Of a stretch of DNA of 64,000 bases, positions 1-9,361 are shown piece by piece. How positions within the stretch are numbered: position 1 is the first letter of the stretch; each line of letters starts with the position of its first letter. The position numbers were made by a program, and so were the translations under genes. Source of the DNA: Sphaerulina vaccinii (lineage: Eukaryota; Ascomycota; Dothideomycetes; Mycosphaerellales; Mycosphaerellaceae). The DNA is taken from the NCBI GenBank assembly GCA_022570795.1, contig JAKUDP010000014.1, positions 868,001 to 932,000 of the forward strand, read 5' to 3'. Under the pieces are notes generated by a model, which saw only the letters and a program-made list of their open reading frames with translations, had not been told where the DNA came from and did no database searches.

Positions 1-710
1 CTCCAATGTCTTGAGTGCACACTCTTCTGCTGTGAGTGTACTCTGTCGTGAAGCTGCATCGACTGCACTTCAGAGAGCGACGGCTGGCGGGGCAGAACAC
101 TGCGATAGGACAGACCATGTGGATCCGAAGCCGCAGTTTCAGTACTGCGAAGTGGCTCTACTTCCGTTGCGCTTGGCGATCTAGAGTACATGGACTGGCT
201 GCTGACCATAAGACGGCGCATTGGCTCTCTCTTCGTCCCGCTCGGCGATCTAGAGTAGATGGATGACCTGCTGATAACTGGTCGGCCTGGTCTATCAAGG
301 ATGCCGGAGCGCGGAGTAGCTCGACTGGAGTCCCCCAATCCATGCTTTCCGTTGTCGCTCGCTCCACGAAAGGCGATAGATCCAGTCATATCGAGCACGT
401 CAGTAGACGTCAACGCATGTGCATCCTGACTGTAGTGGCTCTCCGAGAGTCGATCGAGTTCTTGCCTCAAAGTTCTTGTGCTCTTCTTGCTCATCTTGAG
501 CTTGATCTTGTCTGCGATGCGAGGACTTTTCATGATGAAGTCTACTGGTGACAACAAGAGCCTCCGACCGGTCATGGCATGCGGGTGATGTTGAGGCAAG
601 AAGCCCTGCGTAAATGTGCCATCGAGTGTTATTGGAGGGCGACAGGGCTCTGGTGTGTCGTTCGATCGCTCAGTTGATCGCTGGTACGGGCAGCATATAA
701 GATGCGCCAT
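1..710 (-). CDS. Hypothetical protein, 3' truncated by the window edge
   Basis: A reading frame opens with ATG at 710 and runs 236 codons to base 1 without a stop, so only the N-terminal part is present. The product starts MAHLICCPYQ. It has a lysine-rich helix-like stretch near residues 55-85 (SPRIADKIKLKMSKKS) and then a long Ser/Arg/Pro-rich, probably disordered tract. Two imperfect copies of a Y-S-R-S-P-S motif lie 69 bp apart (same 12-mer at 177-188 and 246-257), which keeps the repeat in frame. Codon choice (AAG, CTC, GAC) looks coding. I do not recognise the family. The frame and start are well supported; the function is unknown. Confidence 0.6.
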   Translation of the reverse strand, partial: MAHLICCPYQRSTERSNDTPEPCRPPITLDGTFTQGFLPQHHPHAMTGRRLLLSPVDFIMKSPRIADKIKLKMSKKSTRTLRQELDRLSESHYSQDAHALTSTDVLDMTGSIAFRGASDNGKHGLGDSSRATPRSGILDRPGRPVISRSSIYSRSPSGTKREPMRRLMVSSQSMYSRSPSATEVEPLRSTETAASDPHGLSYRSVLPRQPSLSEVQSMQLHDRVHSQQKSVHSRHW

Positions 711-1024
711 GGAGGGCGTTGATGGGACTTCGTGTGAGAATTTCAAGTAATGCGTTCTTGTTGTGTTAAGTTGTTGCAAGCTGCCACCTTAGAAGGGTTC
801 CCTCCATGATTGAGCTTTTGCTAAGCGCCTGCTTGCTCAGCACCAGCTAGTAAGGTAGGCAAGGACGCGAGAGAACAAGAGACAAGAGCGATCTCACTAT
901 ATCCATACCTAGTAAGAGCTCTACGTCTAAGTCCTGCCCATCACGAATCATACACTCTGCTTCAGATATACGCGTACCCTAGAGTCGTAAAACGTGCTGT
1001 CGACGTATATCGCATGATCACCAT
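711..1024. other. Intergenic, no gene seen
   Basis: About 314 bases between the start of the edge gene and the end of the phosphoesterase gene. They should hold the promoter of the left gene and the 3' UTR of the right one. I see no convincing coding frame. Confidence 0.5.
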
Positions 1025-2099
1025 TCACGATGATGAAGCTTTTGGTAGATCCAAATCCACCACATATGGTTCATTGACTGGTCTGTACAGCATTAGCTCC
1101 ACAACGAAGTGAAGAATGTGAATGCGTACCTGTAATCAACGTTCATGATGGCGGCATTGATGAACACGGTCTCCTGCCGGGGCTGCAGGGCTTCTTTGCT
1201 GTTGCTGGACAAGTCCTTCACGATGCCATAATGCTCATCAGTCGTAATTTGTCCTTGCATAATCGTGTCCCACTCCAAACCTGCACAAAAAGCACCCTCC
1301 TTCCAGGCCGATATAGAACTTGAGCTTGTAGCAACCCGATCTATGTCGGAGGACCTACGATCGACATTAGCACTTTGGTCCTGATGCAGGAATGAGACTG
1401 CGGTGTATCAACATACCACTCAATTTTCTCCGAACCATAACCTTCATGAATGTGGCCAAACACATGCAAAAGCGGCCGGCTCCTCATGACTGCGCGAAGG
1501 AGATGCGGACAGCCAACATTCTCGTTTGAGGTAGTCTTGTCCAGTATTGAAAAGGGAGGACCGTGAGTCACCAGCAGGTCGATAGGGGCAGTCGAGTCTA
1601 GAGAAGGCACCGGGTTCCTGGCTATGTTCTGGGCGTCTTCGAGAGAAGCTGAAGGAGGATTGAAGCGATCTTCGTTCCGCTGATATGCAAAGCCCCAGTC
1701 CATAAACTCGGGTGTATATGGTGATGCATAGATGCGAACCAATGCTTCGTTCGCCAGCCTAATTTCGTGTGTTCCCTCGTCGAGAAACGTGATACCATCG
1801 CGCTTCGCCTGGCTCCAGAGGTCGCGGGATTTGTCGTGAGCAGCTTGTGTTGTGTCTTCGGGGTGGGTTGAAACATATGCCTGATCCAGCGTATAGTCAT
1901 GATTTCCGGCGATGACTAGCTTGACTGGCGCATCGACCTGCGAGATCATGTGCAAAGCATCTTGGTACTGTGTATAACCGCCGGTCATGCTAAGGTCGCC
2001 GCAATGTATGAGCAGGTCTGCCTTTGGCAGAACACCCTGGAGAGGTGCGCCATGAGTGTCAGAAATAATCAGGACTCTTGTTTTTACAGTCGCTGCCAT
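1025..2099 (-). CDS. Calcineurin-like metallophosphoesterase domain protein
   Basis: Predicted phosphoesterase of 321 residues. Exons are 2099-1417, 1354-1130 and 1082-1025; the introns are 62 and 47 nt, with GTATGT and GTACGC donors, and the phases match. Metal-binding motifs appear in family order: D-T-H in SDTHG near residue 14, GDLS, GNHDY, THGPP and FGHIHEG. The C-terminal exons give the family ending (ETVFINAAIMNVDYRP, then VVDLDL), which the unspliced frame would miss. It resembles the eukaryotic MPPED/rhamnogalacturonate-lyase-associated phosphoesterase group; the substrate is not predictable. It is divergent from the sphingosine-phosphate lyase gene, with 217 bp shared. The fold is certain, the exact reaction is not. 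Confidence 0.9.
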
Positions 2100-2316
2100 G
2101 GCTGTAGATGTTGGTGATCACATGTTTGACGCCACTTGAAGGCCCCGGCAGCATGTGACAGTCTTGGAGGAACTGACTTCCAAGATCTGTGCGACTTCCT
2201 GTCCTGTGCATCGTCATCTCCATTTCACAGTATACAGTACATGTAGTGTCCTCAGTATACAGGTAAACACAGCTGGACTGGCCTGGCCTGGATTGACGAC
2301 TACAGACATACATACC

Positions 2317-4002
2317 ATGGCGCTACTCTCGCCGCAGCTACGCAAGCAGTACCATCCACGCACACCCCAGGGCCGCCAAGTGCTGTTGGCCCAGGGCATC
2401 GACCTCGTTCGCAACGTCCTCCTCGTCCTCTTCGTGCTGCGTCTCACGCGCAAGACATTGCTCCAGCTACGCGGCTACGGTCTGGTGGGCTCCATTCAGC
2501 AACTCTATGGCAATGTCTACCGCCGATCATATGCCCTGTTTCTTCGCCTGCCATTCGTGCAGGCCAAGGTACAGGCAGACGTCAAGAAGGCTATCACTGA
2601 ATTGCAGACCAAGCTGGTGCCATCAGGACCGGGTGTGATCAGCTATACTGCTTTGCCTGCGCAGGGATGGACATCTGAACAAGTGCGTGCGGAGCTGGAG
2701 AGACTGGGCGAAATGGATCACACTAGGTGGGAAGATGGGAGAGTCAGCGGAGCTGTATACCATGGCGGAAACGAGCTGGCAGAGCTTCAGAGCGATGCGT
2801 TCAAACGCTTTGGTGTCAGCAACCCTATCCATCCCGACGTGTTCCCAGGCGTTCGAAAGATGGAGGCTGAAGTTGTGGCTATGACCTTGGGCCTCTTCAA
2901 TGCCCCTGAGTCTGGTGCTGGTGTCACGACAAGTGGAGGAACAGAGAGTATCCTGATGGCAGTCCTGGCTGCACGTCAAAAGGCGTACCATGAGCGAGGA
3001 GTTACAGAACCTGAAATGATCTTGCCGAACACCGCACATACAGCCTTTCGCAAAGCAGGCGAGTACTTCAAGATCAAGATACACCTTGTATCTTGCCCGG
3101 AACCAAGCTACAGAGTACACACGCACTCCGTCAGTCGCCTCATCAACTCCAATACGATTCTACTCGTTGGCTCTGCCCCCAATTTCCCGCATGGAATCGT
3201 GGACGACATTCCTGGACTCTCACGACTAGCATTTAAGCACAAGTTGCCACTGCACGTAGACTGCTGTCTTGGATCTTTTGTCATTGCATTCCTCTCCAAA
3301 GCTGGTTTCCCCTCTCCTGACTTCGACTTTCGAGTACCTGGCGTGACGAGCATATCCGTTGACACTCACAAGTATGGTTTTGCACCCAAAGGCAACAGCG
3401 TGGTGCTATACCGCACAGCCGACTTACGAAAGTACCAATACTATGTCTGCCCGGACTGGAGTGGGGGCGTTTATGCCTCGCCAAACATCGCTGGAAGCAG
3501 GCCTGGCGCATTGATAGCTGGCTGTTGGGCTAGTTTGATGAACATGGGCGAGGCCGGCTATGTGAACACGGCTTTACAGATCGTATCAGCTGCAAAGCAG
3601 ATCGAGGACGCCATACGAACTTCGGAGCAGCTACGACATAGCATCACTGTCATTGGCAAACCCATGGTGTCCGTGGTGGCTTTCCGTGCATCAAACAATT
3701 CGAAGTCGCCCCTCCATGCCGTCGACATATACGATATTGCTGATGCAATGTCCGCCAAAGGCTGGCATCTGAACGCTTTACAAGACCCACCAGCTATACA
3801 CGTAGCAGTCACGATTCCAATTGTGGCCGCTGTGGACGCATTGATAAAGGATCTGGAGACCGTAGTTGAGTCTTGCAAAGGCAAAGTTACTTCTAAAAAG
3901 GGAGACGCAGCTGCTCTTTATGGCGTAGCAGGGAGCATTCCAGACAAAAGCATTGTGAAAGATCTCGCTACTGGTTTCCTCGATACGCTTTACAAGACTT
4001 AG
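2317..4002 (+). CDS. DPL1: Sphingosine-1-phosphate lyase
   Basis: PLP-dependent lyase that cleaves long-chain base phosphates into a fatty aldehyde and phosphoethanolamine, the exit step of sphingolipid breakdown at the ER. It is intronless and 561 residues long, the usual fungal size. The frame is open further upstream, but ATG 2317 gives the expected N-terminus: a short lumenal segment and one membrane helix near residues 27-43. The PLP site is in DTHKYGFAPKG; the Schiff-base lysine is Lys352 by codon position (3370-3372). The TTSGGTES segment (about residues 205-212) is the phosphate-binding loop of this decarboxylase-fold family. Confidence 0.96.
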   Translation: MALLSPQLRKQYHPRTPQGRQVLLAQGIDLVRNVLLVLFVLRLTRKTLLQLRGYGLVGSIQQLYGNVYRRSYALFLRLPFVQAKVQADVKKAITELQTKLVPSGPGVISYTALPAQGWTSEQVRAELERLGEMDHTRWEDGRVSGAVYHGGNELAELQSDAFKRFGVSNPIHPDVFPGVRKMEAEVVAMTLGLFNAPESGAGVTTSGGTESILMAVLAARQKAYHERGVTEPEMILPNTAHTAFRKAGEYFKIKIHLVSCPEPSYRVHTHSVSRLINSNTILLVGSAPNFPHGIVDDIPGLSRLAFKHKLPLHVDCCLGSFVIAFLSKAGFPSPDFDFRVPGVTSISVDTHKYGFAPKGNSVVLYRTADLRKYQYYVCPDWSGGVYASPNIAGSRPGALIAGCWASLMNMGEAGYVNTALQIVSAAKQIEDAIRTSEQLRHSITVIGKPMVSVVAFRASNNSKSPLHAVDIYDIADAMSAKGWHLNALQDPPAIHVAVTIPIVAAVDALIKDLETVVESCKGKVTSKKGDAAALYGVAGSIPDKSIVKDLATGFLDTLYKT

Positions 4003-4191
4003 TCTAGCATGGCGAGCGATTAAGCTCTCATCTTTATCTCTGCACATCTCCACACGTTTTGCTGCGCATACAGCCCATCTTCGAATCAGTAGTTTGGTCC
4101 TTTTAGCAGCAACACTCAGCCTGAAGTGGCAGCGTAGCATATCCGCCGCACATGGCAGAACGCCCCCACTTCACCGCCGAGACGTCTTTCT

Positions 4192-7100
4192 CTACCAGAA
4201 AGGCTGCAACCACTGCACCTCGGTCCCGTCGTCGGAATGGTAATCTTCAGACACAACGAAAGGTCCTCGATTATAGCGTCCCACATCATCCATTTGCTGA
4301 ACCATACCGCAGACATAGTGTTGCAACTCTTCAGCACGGCCAAGATCGTCCGTCTCGTACGAGACTTCAAACCAGTAACGCTGGTCCTCGATCATTTCCT
4401 CTGTCGAACGTGCCAGAAAACGCATGTTGTAGTGCTGCATGTCCAACGTTTCTGGAATAAGGTCCTGGACTTCAGTGAGCTTGAAGACTATACCTGGATC
4501 CTGAACGCTCACAGCCTCAACAACACGCTTTGCGAACACCTTCTCGACGTTGAAGAGTCCTGTTGGGACCTTGGCGCGGAATGATGGCGGATCACCATCA
4601 CTGTTCATGGAGTCGATGAACTCATCCACCGCGCTTCTAGTAGACAGTTCAGACTCAGCTCCAGGTTGCACAAGCGATATTTGAGCATCGTAGACGTGCA
4701 CAGGGAAGTGGAGACATGCTTCAGCAATCACTCCTTCGCGTGTCTTCATGCTGTATTTCGACCTGTCAAGGCCATCCTGTCCAACTGGCACCACGACCTT
4801 CAGTAGCTGTCCAGCGCCAGTCTCGCGGATGAGAATCTCAAGTATGGAGTGAGCAAATCTGGGTACTGGAGCGTCAATGAGCCATGCAGCGTCAATGAGC
4901 CATGCAGCGTCAATGAGCCATGCAGCATCGTCATTCGATGCCGTAACGCGATAGAGAAAGTCTGTCCGAAGGCTGGTTTCCCGAAGCTCCATTTGCAGAT
5001 CGATAGGGCCTTGAGGGCTGAGGCTAAGGGCCTCGTTGTTCTCGCCGGATCGGAGTAGTAGAACGCCTATGCGACCTACCAGCTTCGGTCGTGAGCCTGA
5101 GTCGGCTTCATCATCCTCATCTTGCTGCTTTCGTCTCTCACTCCGTAACACCTCGCCAAAGGGGTGATTCTCCGTGGTGATCTTCGTTGACGGTTTTAGA
5201 TGCGGAACCTGCGCGCTTGGACGGTCCTCAACTTTTACGTCGTTGCGAGCTCCTGGAATTGGCCTATTTCGACCCTGTTCTCCATTGTTCTGCTGCGGAC
5301 GCTTGGTCTTTGGCGCTGGTGGAGGGTCTGGTAGATCCAACTGGACATTGAACTTCTTTCCTCCGACTTTGTCCCTGCTCTTGTTCGCCTTCAGGCGGTT
5401 GCCGGCTTTCTGGCGCATGGTGTTATACTTCCTGTTTTCATCCTTTGATGATGGCTGCAGAATGCTCTCGACAATGCTCTCGTCATCTTGCCTCAAGATA
5501 GCCGCAGTAGCATGCGCCGCGCTCTCCTCCGCTGCATGTGGCACAAGTGGCGTTGCTAGAGATGGTCGCACATTCGGTGTTGCGCCCGGCGAGGGCATGT
5601 CATCATACGAAAGGTCGACAAGCTGCACGAGCCTCTGCCCATTCTGCGAACCCTGGAGCGTTTGTGTGTAGAGTTCTTCAGACGCGCGTGAAGCGGAGCG
5701 CATACCAGGTGGGACCTTCGCTGAGGAAGAGCCTTGGTCGAACGTGTAATAGTTGACCAATGGTCTGGTGTTGGTGGGCCGAGGAGCAATCTGCGCGTTC
5801 GACCAAGTCGCAGGAGTGTCATTCTATACAGGAAAGTGTCAGCAAACAAGACCAGCAGTCTCGCGGAGGGAGGAGAAGTTCCCATGACTTACAGCTGAAG
5901 GAACGTAATCGTGGTTTGTGGCCACAGTCGGCGCCATAGTCGAGCTGGTTGACACATCGGCTTGGGATCCGAATTGGCTGCCACTCGCTGATGGCCGAAC
6001 ACTGCTCCCAGTGGCTCGTGGCACTACTCGATTGCCTTTGGACTTCCCTTTCCTGCTCCCTATTGGTACACGGTTCTCGTTCTCCCACTCGGCTGTATTC
6101 GTGGTATGGCCACGAAGACCAGAGTCGTCCACCGCATCGTACTTTCTACCTGGTGCGCTCCTCCATTGATGGTATGGCCGTTGTTGTTGTCCCATTGACT
6201 CACGTGCCGAAGATGGCATAAAAGAGTCTTCTGGAACCTGCAACTCTGAGCTCGGTCCCTCAGTGGACACTACCCGCGACTGTCCATCGCCTTCAGAAGA
6301 TGGCTGGCGACCGGCGGTACCCCCATTGCTCGTCGTGACCTTGAGACCATGCCTTGCTACTCTAGGTGTAAGATGTGCTCCGGGTAGTAGTGCTGCAAAA
6401 CTGTCCTCAGGCTCACCGCTGCTGTCTGTTGAGCTGTCGGTGTCGTCTGCCGAATCGTCGGCTGGGAGTACGCTTCGTCCCTGAGGCACGCGAGCACGAC
6501 CCAGTGTGTGAGCGCGACTAGCTGCCAGAAACTGCTCTGCATCCCTCGGAATGTCTACTTTGCCTTCTGAAGTTGCCTGCGTCTCCCCTGTGCCCGCCAG
6601 CCATTGCTTTACAGTCGTGTCTTCCTGTCCGGCAACGAATTCGAATCCTCGTCGTGGGGCCTCTTCTTCTGGCTCAACACCTGCTCTACGGTCATGCAAG
6701 ATCGCAAAGTGCGGCAATTGTAAATCGCTCTGCTCTCTCGCGTGACTTTCGCCACGACCGCTGGTACGTCCGTTGAAGACATGGCCATCACTGGAGGTCC
6801 AACGTGCTGCCCGACAGACCTGGCCAGTGCTCATCAGTTTCTGGTTCGTATTCGTGCCCAGGCACCTCTCGAGCAGTCCGTAACTCTGCAGCTCGTGGAG
6901 GAAGAACAGCTTCACCACTTGACCTTCAGTATCAGGAGCAATTACGATCTGTGTTCGCGCCATGTGGCCCAACGGCTGCTGTGCGTTGGAGGCGATGGCA
7001 GTGATGTCGTCCTGGACTCCGAAGGCGCCGAGCTCGTCGAAGGTGCTCTCTGGAAAGCGCAGAACTTTCGGCTGTCTCCCTTCGCGTCCTGCTGCGTCCA

Positions 7101-7376
7101 GCTCTGTACTGATGTACTCATCGATAATTTTCCCAAGCATGCCGTCTGCCATTGTGCCCAGCTCTTGAGGGCAATTGAGGTAGAACGTCTGTTGCAATTA
7201 GTGGCACCCGGCATCGGTAACGCAAAGTTGGGATATACCTCAGTGGTAGCCTGGTATATGCACGAAGTTGCATGGTCTTTTACGGCGTTTCGAAAGCTTG
7301 CAATGACCGCAGTGCTCGCAGGCGGAGTGAATGCATACAGTGAAGTATGCAGATAGTGCGCTTCTTGGCCCGCCAT
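4192..7376 (-). CDS. Large fungal protein of unknown function (DUF7905-like)
   Basis: Three exons (7376-7239, 7188-5893, 5823-4192) give 1,021 residues. The first intron is 50 nt, with an ACTAAT branch site 9 nt before CAG; the second is 69 nt with a GTAAGT donor. Both junctions are phase 0. The N-terminal ~160 residues and the C-terminal ~300 look folded; between them is a long Ser/Gly/Asp-rich, probably disordered linker. The architecture recalls the ~1,000-residue fungal proteins annotated only as DUF7905, but I assign that from memory and weakly. The C-terminal domain contains an exact triple 18-bp repeat (AAWLID x3). No catalytic motif is visible. Confidence 0.75.
4871..4924 (-). repeat. 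Perfect 18-bp x3 coding minisatellite
   Basis: Three identical 18-base units (4871-4888, 4889-4906, 4907-4924) inside the last exon of the DUF7905-like gene encode the six residues AAWLID three times. The exact identity suggests recent expansion by slippage, and it keeps the frame. Confidence 0.95.
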
Positions 7377-7902
7377 GACTGAGGGCGGTGATGCTAGTCG
7401 CTTGTGTAGTGTTGGTGGTGTATGTGAGGTGTCCAAGAAAAGAGAAGGGAAGTCTGTTTGCGAGGCGAGGCAAGAGCTGCAAAGTCGATCCAAGCTGCCT
7501 AACCTCAAACCAATTTCACTTCACAAACGCGTGCCAGCAGGGTCTCGACCATCGATGCAGCTCTGGACACTAGGCCGCAGACTCAACAAGCAGTGCTACG
7601 AGGGACGGTTAGCAAGAATACGAAGTCAGCCAAGGGAAAGGAAGCGAGGTGGCTTAGTCTGAAGTTGGTCATAAAGACCTTGTAGAGCATTGCAATTTGC
7701 TGATCAATTCAGCTCATCTAGTCTATACAATATCCGGACTCACAAACCGAGATGCTACTTCCAATAGATTCCACGACTGTCCCTCCAGTGACGCCTTTTG
7801 GTTTCCAGATGCTTTGCTCAAGACAGGATCGTGATGTCTATGTCATTCGTCGTTATCACCGTACGCCTTCGCTAATTCGCAACAAACAAGCAGCGTGCTG
7901 GT
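7377..7902. other. Intergenic, no gene seen
   Basis: 526 bases upstream of the DUF7905-like gene and downstream of the coiled-coil gene. Several short frames exist on both strands, but none has coding-like composition or splice signals. It presumably holds the promoter of the left gene. Confidence 0.5.
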
Positions 7903-9135
7903 CTAGCTGCCATCCAGACTTGTATTATTTTTGACATTAATCACCCAGCGCATTTGCTTGACCACCTGGTCCATCTCTACGCTCAGCTTCCGTGTCTTGT
8001 CGTTCTCCTCCTTCGTTTCTTTCTCAAGTTCCTGGAAGCGCTCCTGCTTTTCGTGTTGAAGCTCTTCCCACTTGCTGACCAGCTCTGCCTGCAGTTTTCT
8101 CGTTCGCTCCAGCTCTTGTCGCATCTGGTCTGATACAATATCAATCTTACACAGTCTCCTGCGATCTTCCTCCCTTTCCTGCTGCAATTGGCTGACTTCT
8201 GTTTTGATGCCATCAATCCGAGCTTTGTACTGCTGGCTCAGCTGCTTATGGCTGCTTTCCAGTATTTCCGAGTGCAGCTGAGCATGTTTCGTCTGTTCTG
8301 ACATGTTTTGACAATCCCTCCGCTTCTCTTCCACAGCGTCGTCCCTTTCTGCTGCAGATTTCTGAGCCATTTCCTCGAAAGCCCTGCTTCGTTGTCTCTC
8401 CTTCGCAAGATCAGCCTTCAGGTCTTGTATGATCCTCTCTCGTCTGGCCAGTAGGTTGTGATCCACATCTCTAGTATGGTTTAGATTGTCGTTCTCCGCT
8501 TGAAGCGACTCCATGCGAGGCTTGAACATTTGTAGGCTACGCTGCAGCTCCTCCGCCTTGGTCATCTGTTCTTTGAGCTCACGCTTGAGACGATCATTAT
8601 CGGCCATAAGCTTCTCGATTACACGTCCAGACTTCCCACCGGTTGTGGCATGTCCAACCGCTGAGCTCCATTGTGCTGTGTCCGTCTGCGGTGATAGTGG
8701 CGATGGCGGCGCATTCTGGTTATGTCCACTGCCGTTGGTGGTGGGAGATGATGCTCCGTTGCAATTAGGGTAGCTACTGCTGCCGCGGCGCGTGGTGCCA
8801 TTGGGCCTGGTCGTGGGCGTGAGCATTGCTCCATTCGTACTGCGCGTGTCCTTTGGCGACCCATTCATGACAATGGGCATGAACAACGGTGAATTCGGCA
8901 ATGTTGGCTCGTGGAGTGCTGTGTCCCATTCGTCTGAAATTAGTGACCCAGAGCTGGTATCGGCGTGAGTATCAGTGGCATGCGCGAAGGAGGGACGATC
9001 CAGAGTATCAGCCTGGACAAAGGCGTGGCAGCTGCATGGAATGGGTTGCGACTGGTGTACGATGGGTGGCCTGGACGTTCTGGGATCATCGGAGAGCCAG
9101 GATGTTTGAACCTCACGACGCGTAGGGATGGAGTT
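7903..9135 (-). CDS. Coiled-coil protein, She3-like; 5' exon not located
   Basis: The frame ends at 7903 and is open without any ATG back to a TTTAG acceptor-like site at 9136-9137, giving at least 410 codons. The upstream part (9135-8900) reads as a plausible Ser/Thr-rich protein, so the true ATG is probably in an undefined upstream exon; ATG 8880 (MPIVMNG) is the fallback start. After a low-complexity N-terminus there is an almost continuous coiled coil from about IEKLMADNDRLKRE to the C-terminus, ending in QMRWVINVKNN. The layout resembles fungal proteins annotated as SWI5-dependent HO expression protein 3 (She3, an mRNA-transport adaptor). That link rests on coiled-coil style and is tentative. 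Confidence 0.7.
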   Translation of the reverse strand, partial: NSIPTRREVQTSWLSDDPRTSRPPIVHQSQPIPCSCHAFVQADTLDRPSFAHATDTHADTSSGSLISDEWDTALHEPTLPNSPLFMPIVMNGSPKDTRSTNGAMLTPTTRPNGTTRRGSSSYPNCNGASSPTTNGSGHNQNAPPSPLSPQTDTAQWSSAVGHATTGGKSGRVIEKLMADNDRLKRELKEQMTKAEELQRSLQMFKPRMESLQAENDNLNHTRDVDHNLLARRERIIQDLKADLAKERQRSRAFEEMAQKSAAERDDAVEEKRRDCQNMSEQTKHAQLHSEILESSHKQLSQQYKARIDGIKTEVSQLQQEREEDRRRLCKIDIVSDQMRQELERTRKLQAELVSKWEELQHEKQERFQELEKETKEENDKTRKLSVEMDQVVKQMRWVINVKNNTSLDGS

Positions 9136-9361
9136 CTAAATACACACACAGATCGCCGCAGCAACCACCCATTGGATCAGCTGGAACATTAAATTGTTTC
9201 TGGTTTTGGAACCGCATATGAACATCACACACAAGGATCGTCTGAGCTGTCCGCTTTATTCATCTCGACGTTGAATTGCCTATACACTATGTCCGTGTGC
9301 TGTGCTACCGAGTAGTATCACTAAGGTGCTAACGCCAGAGGGTACACTGTACAGCACCATT

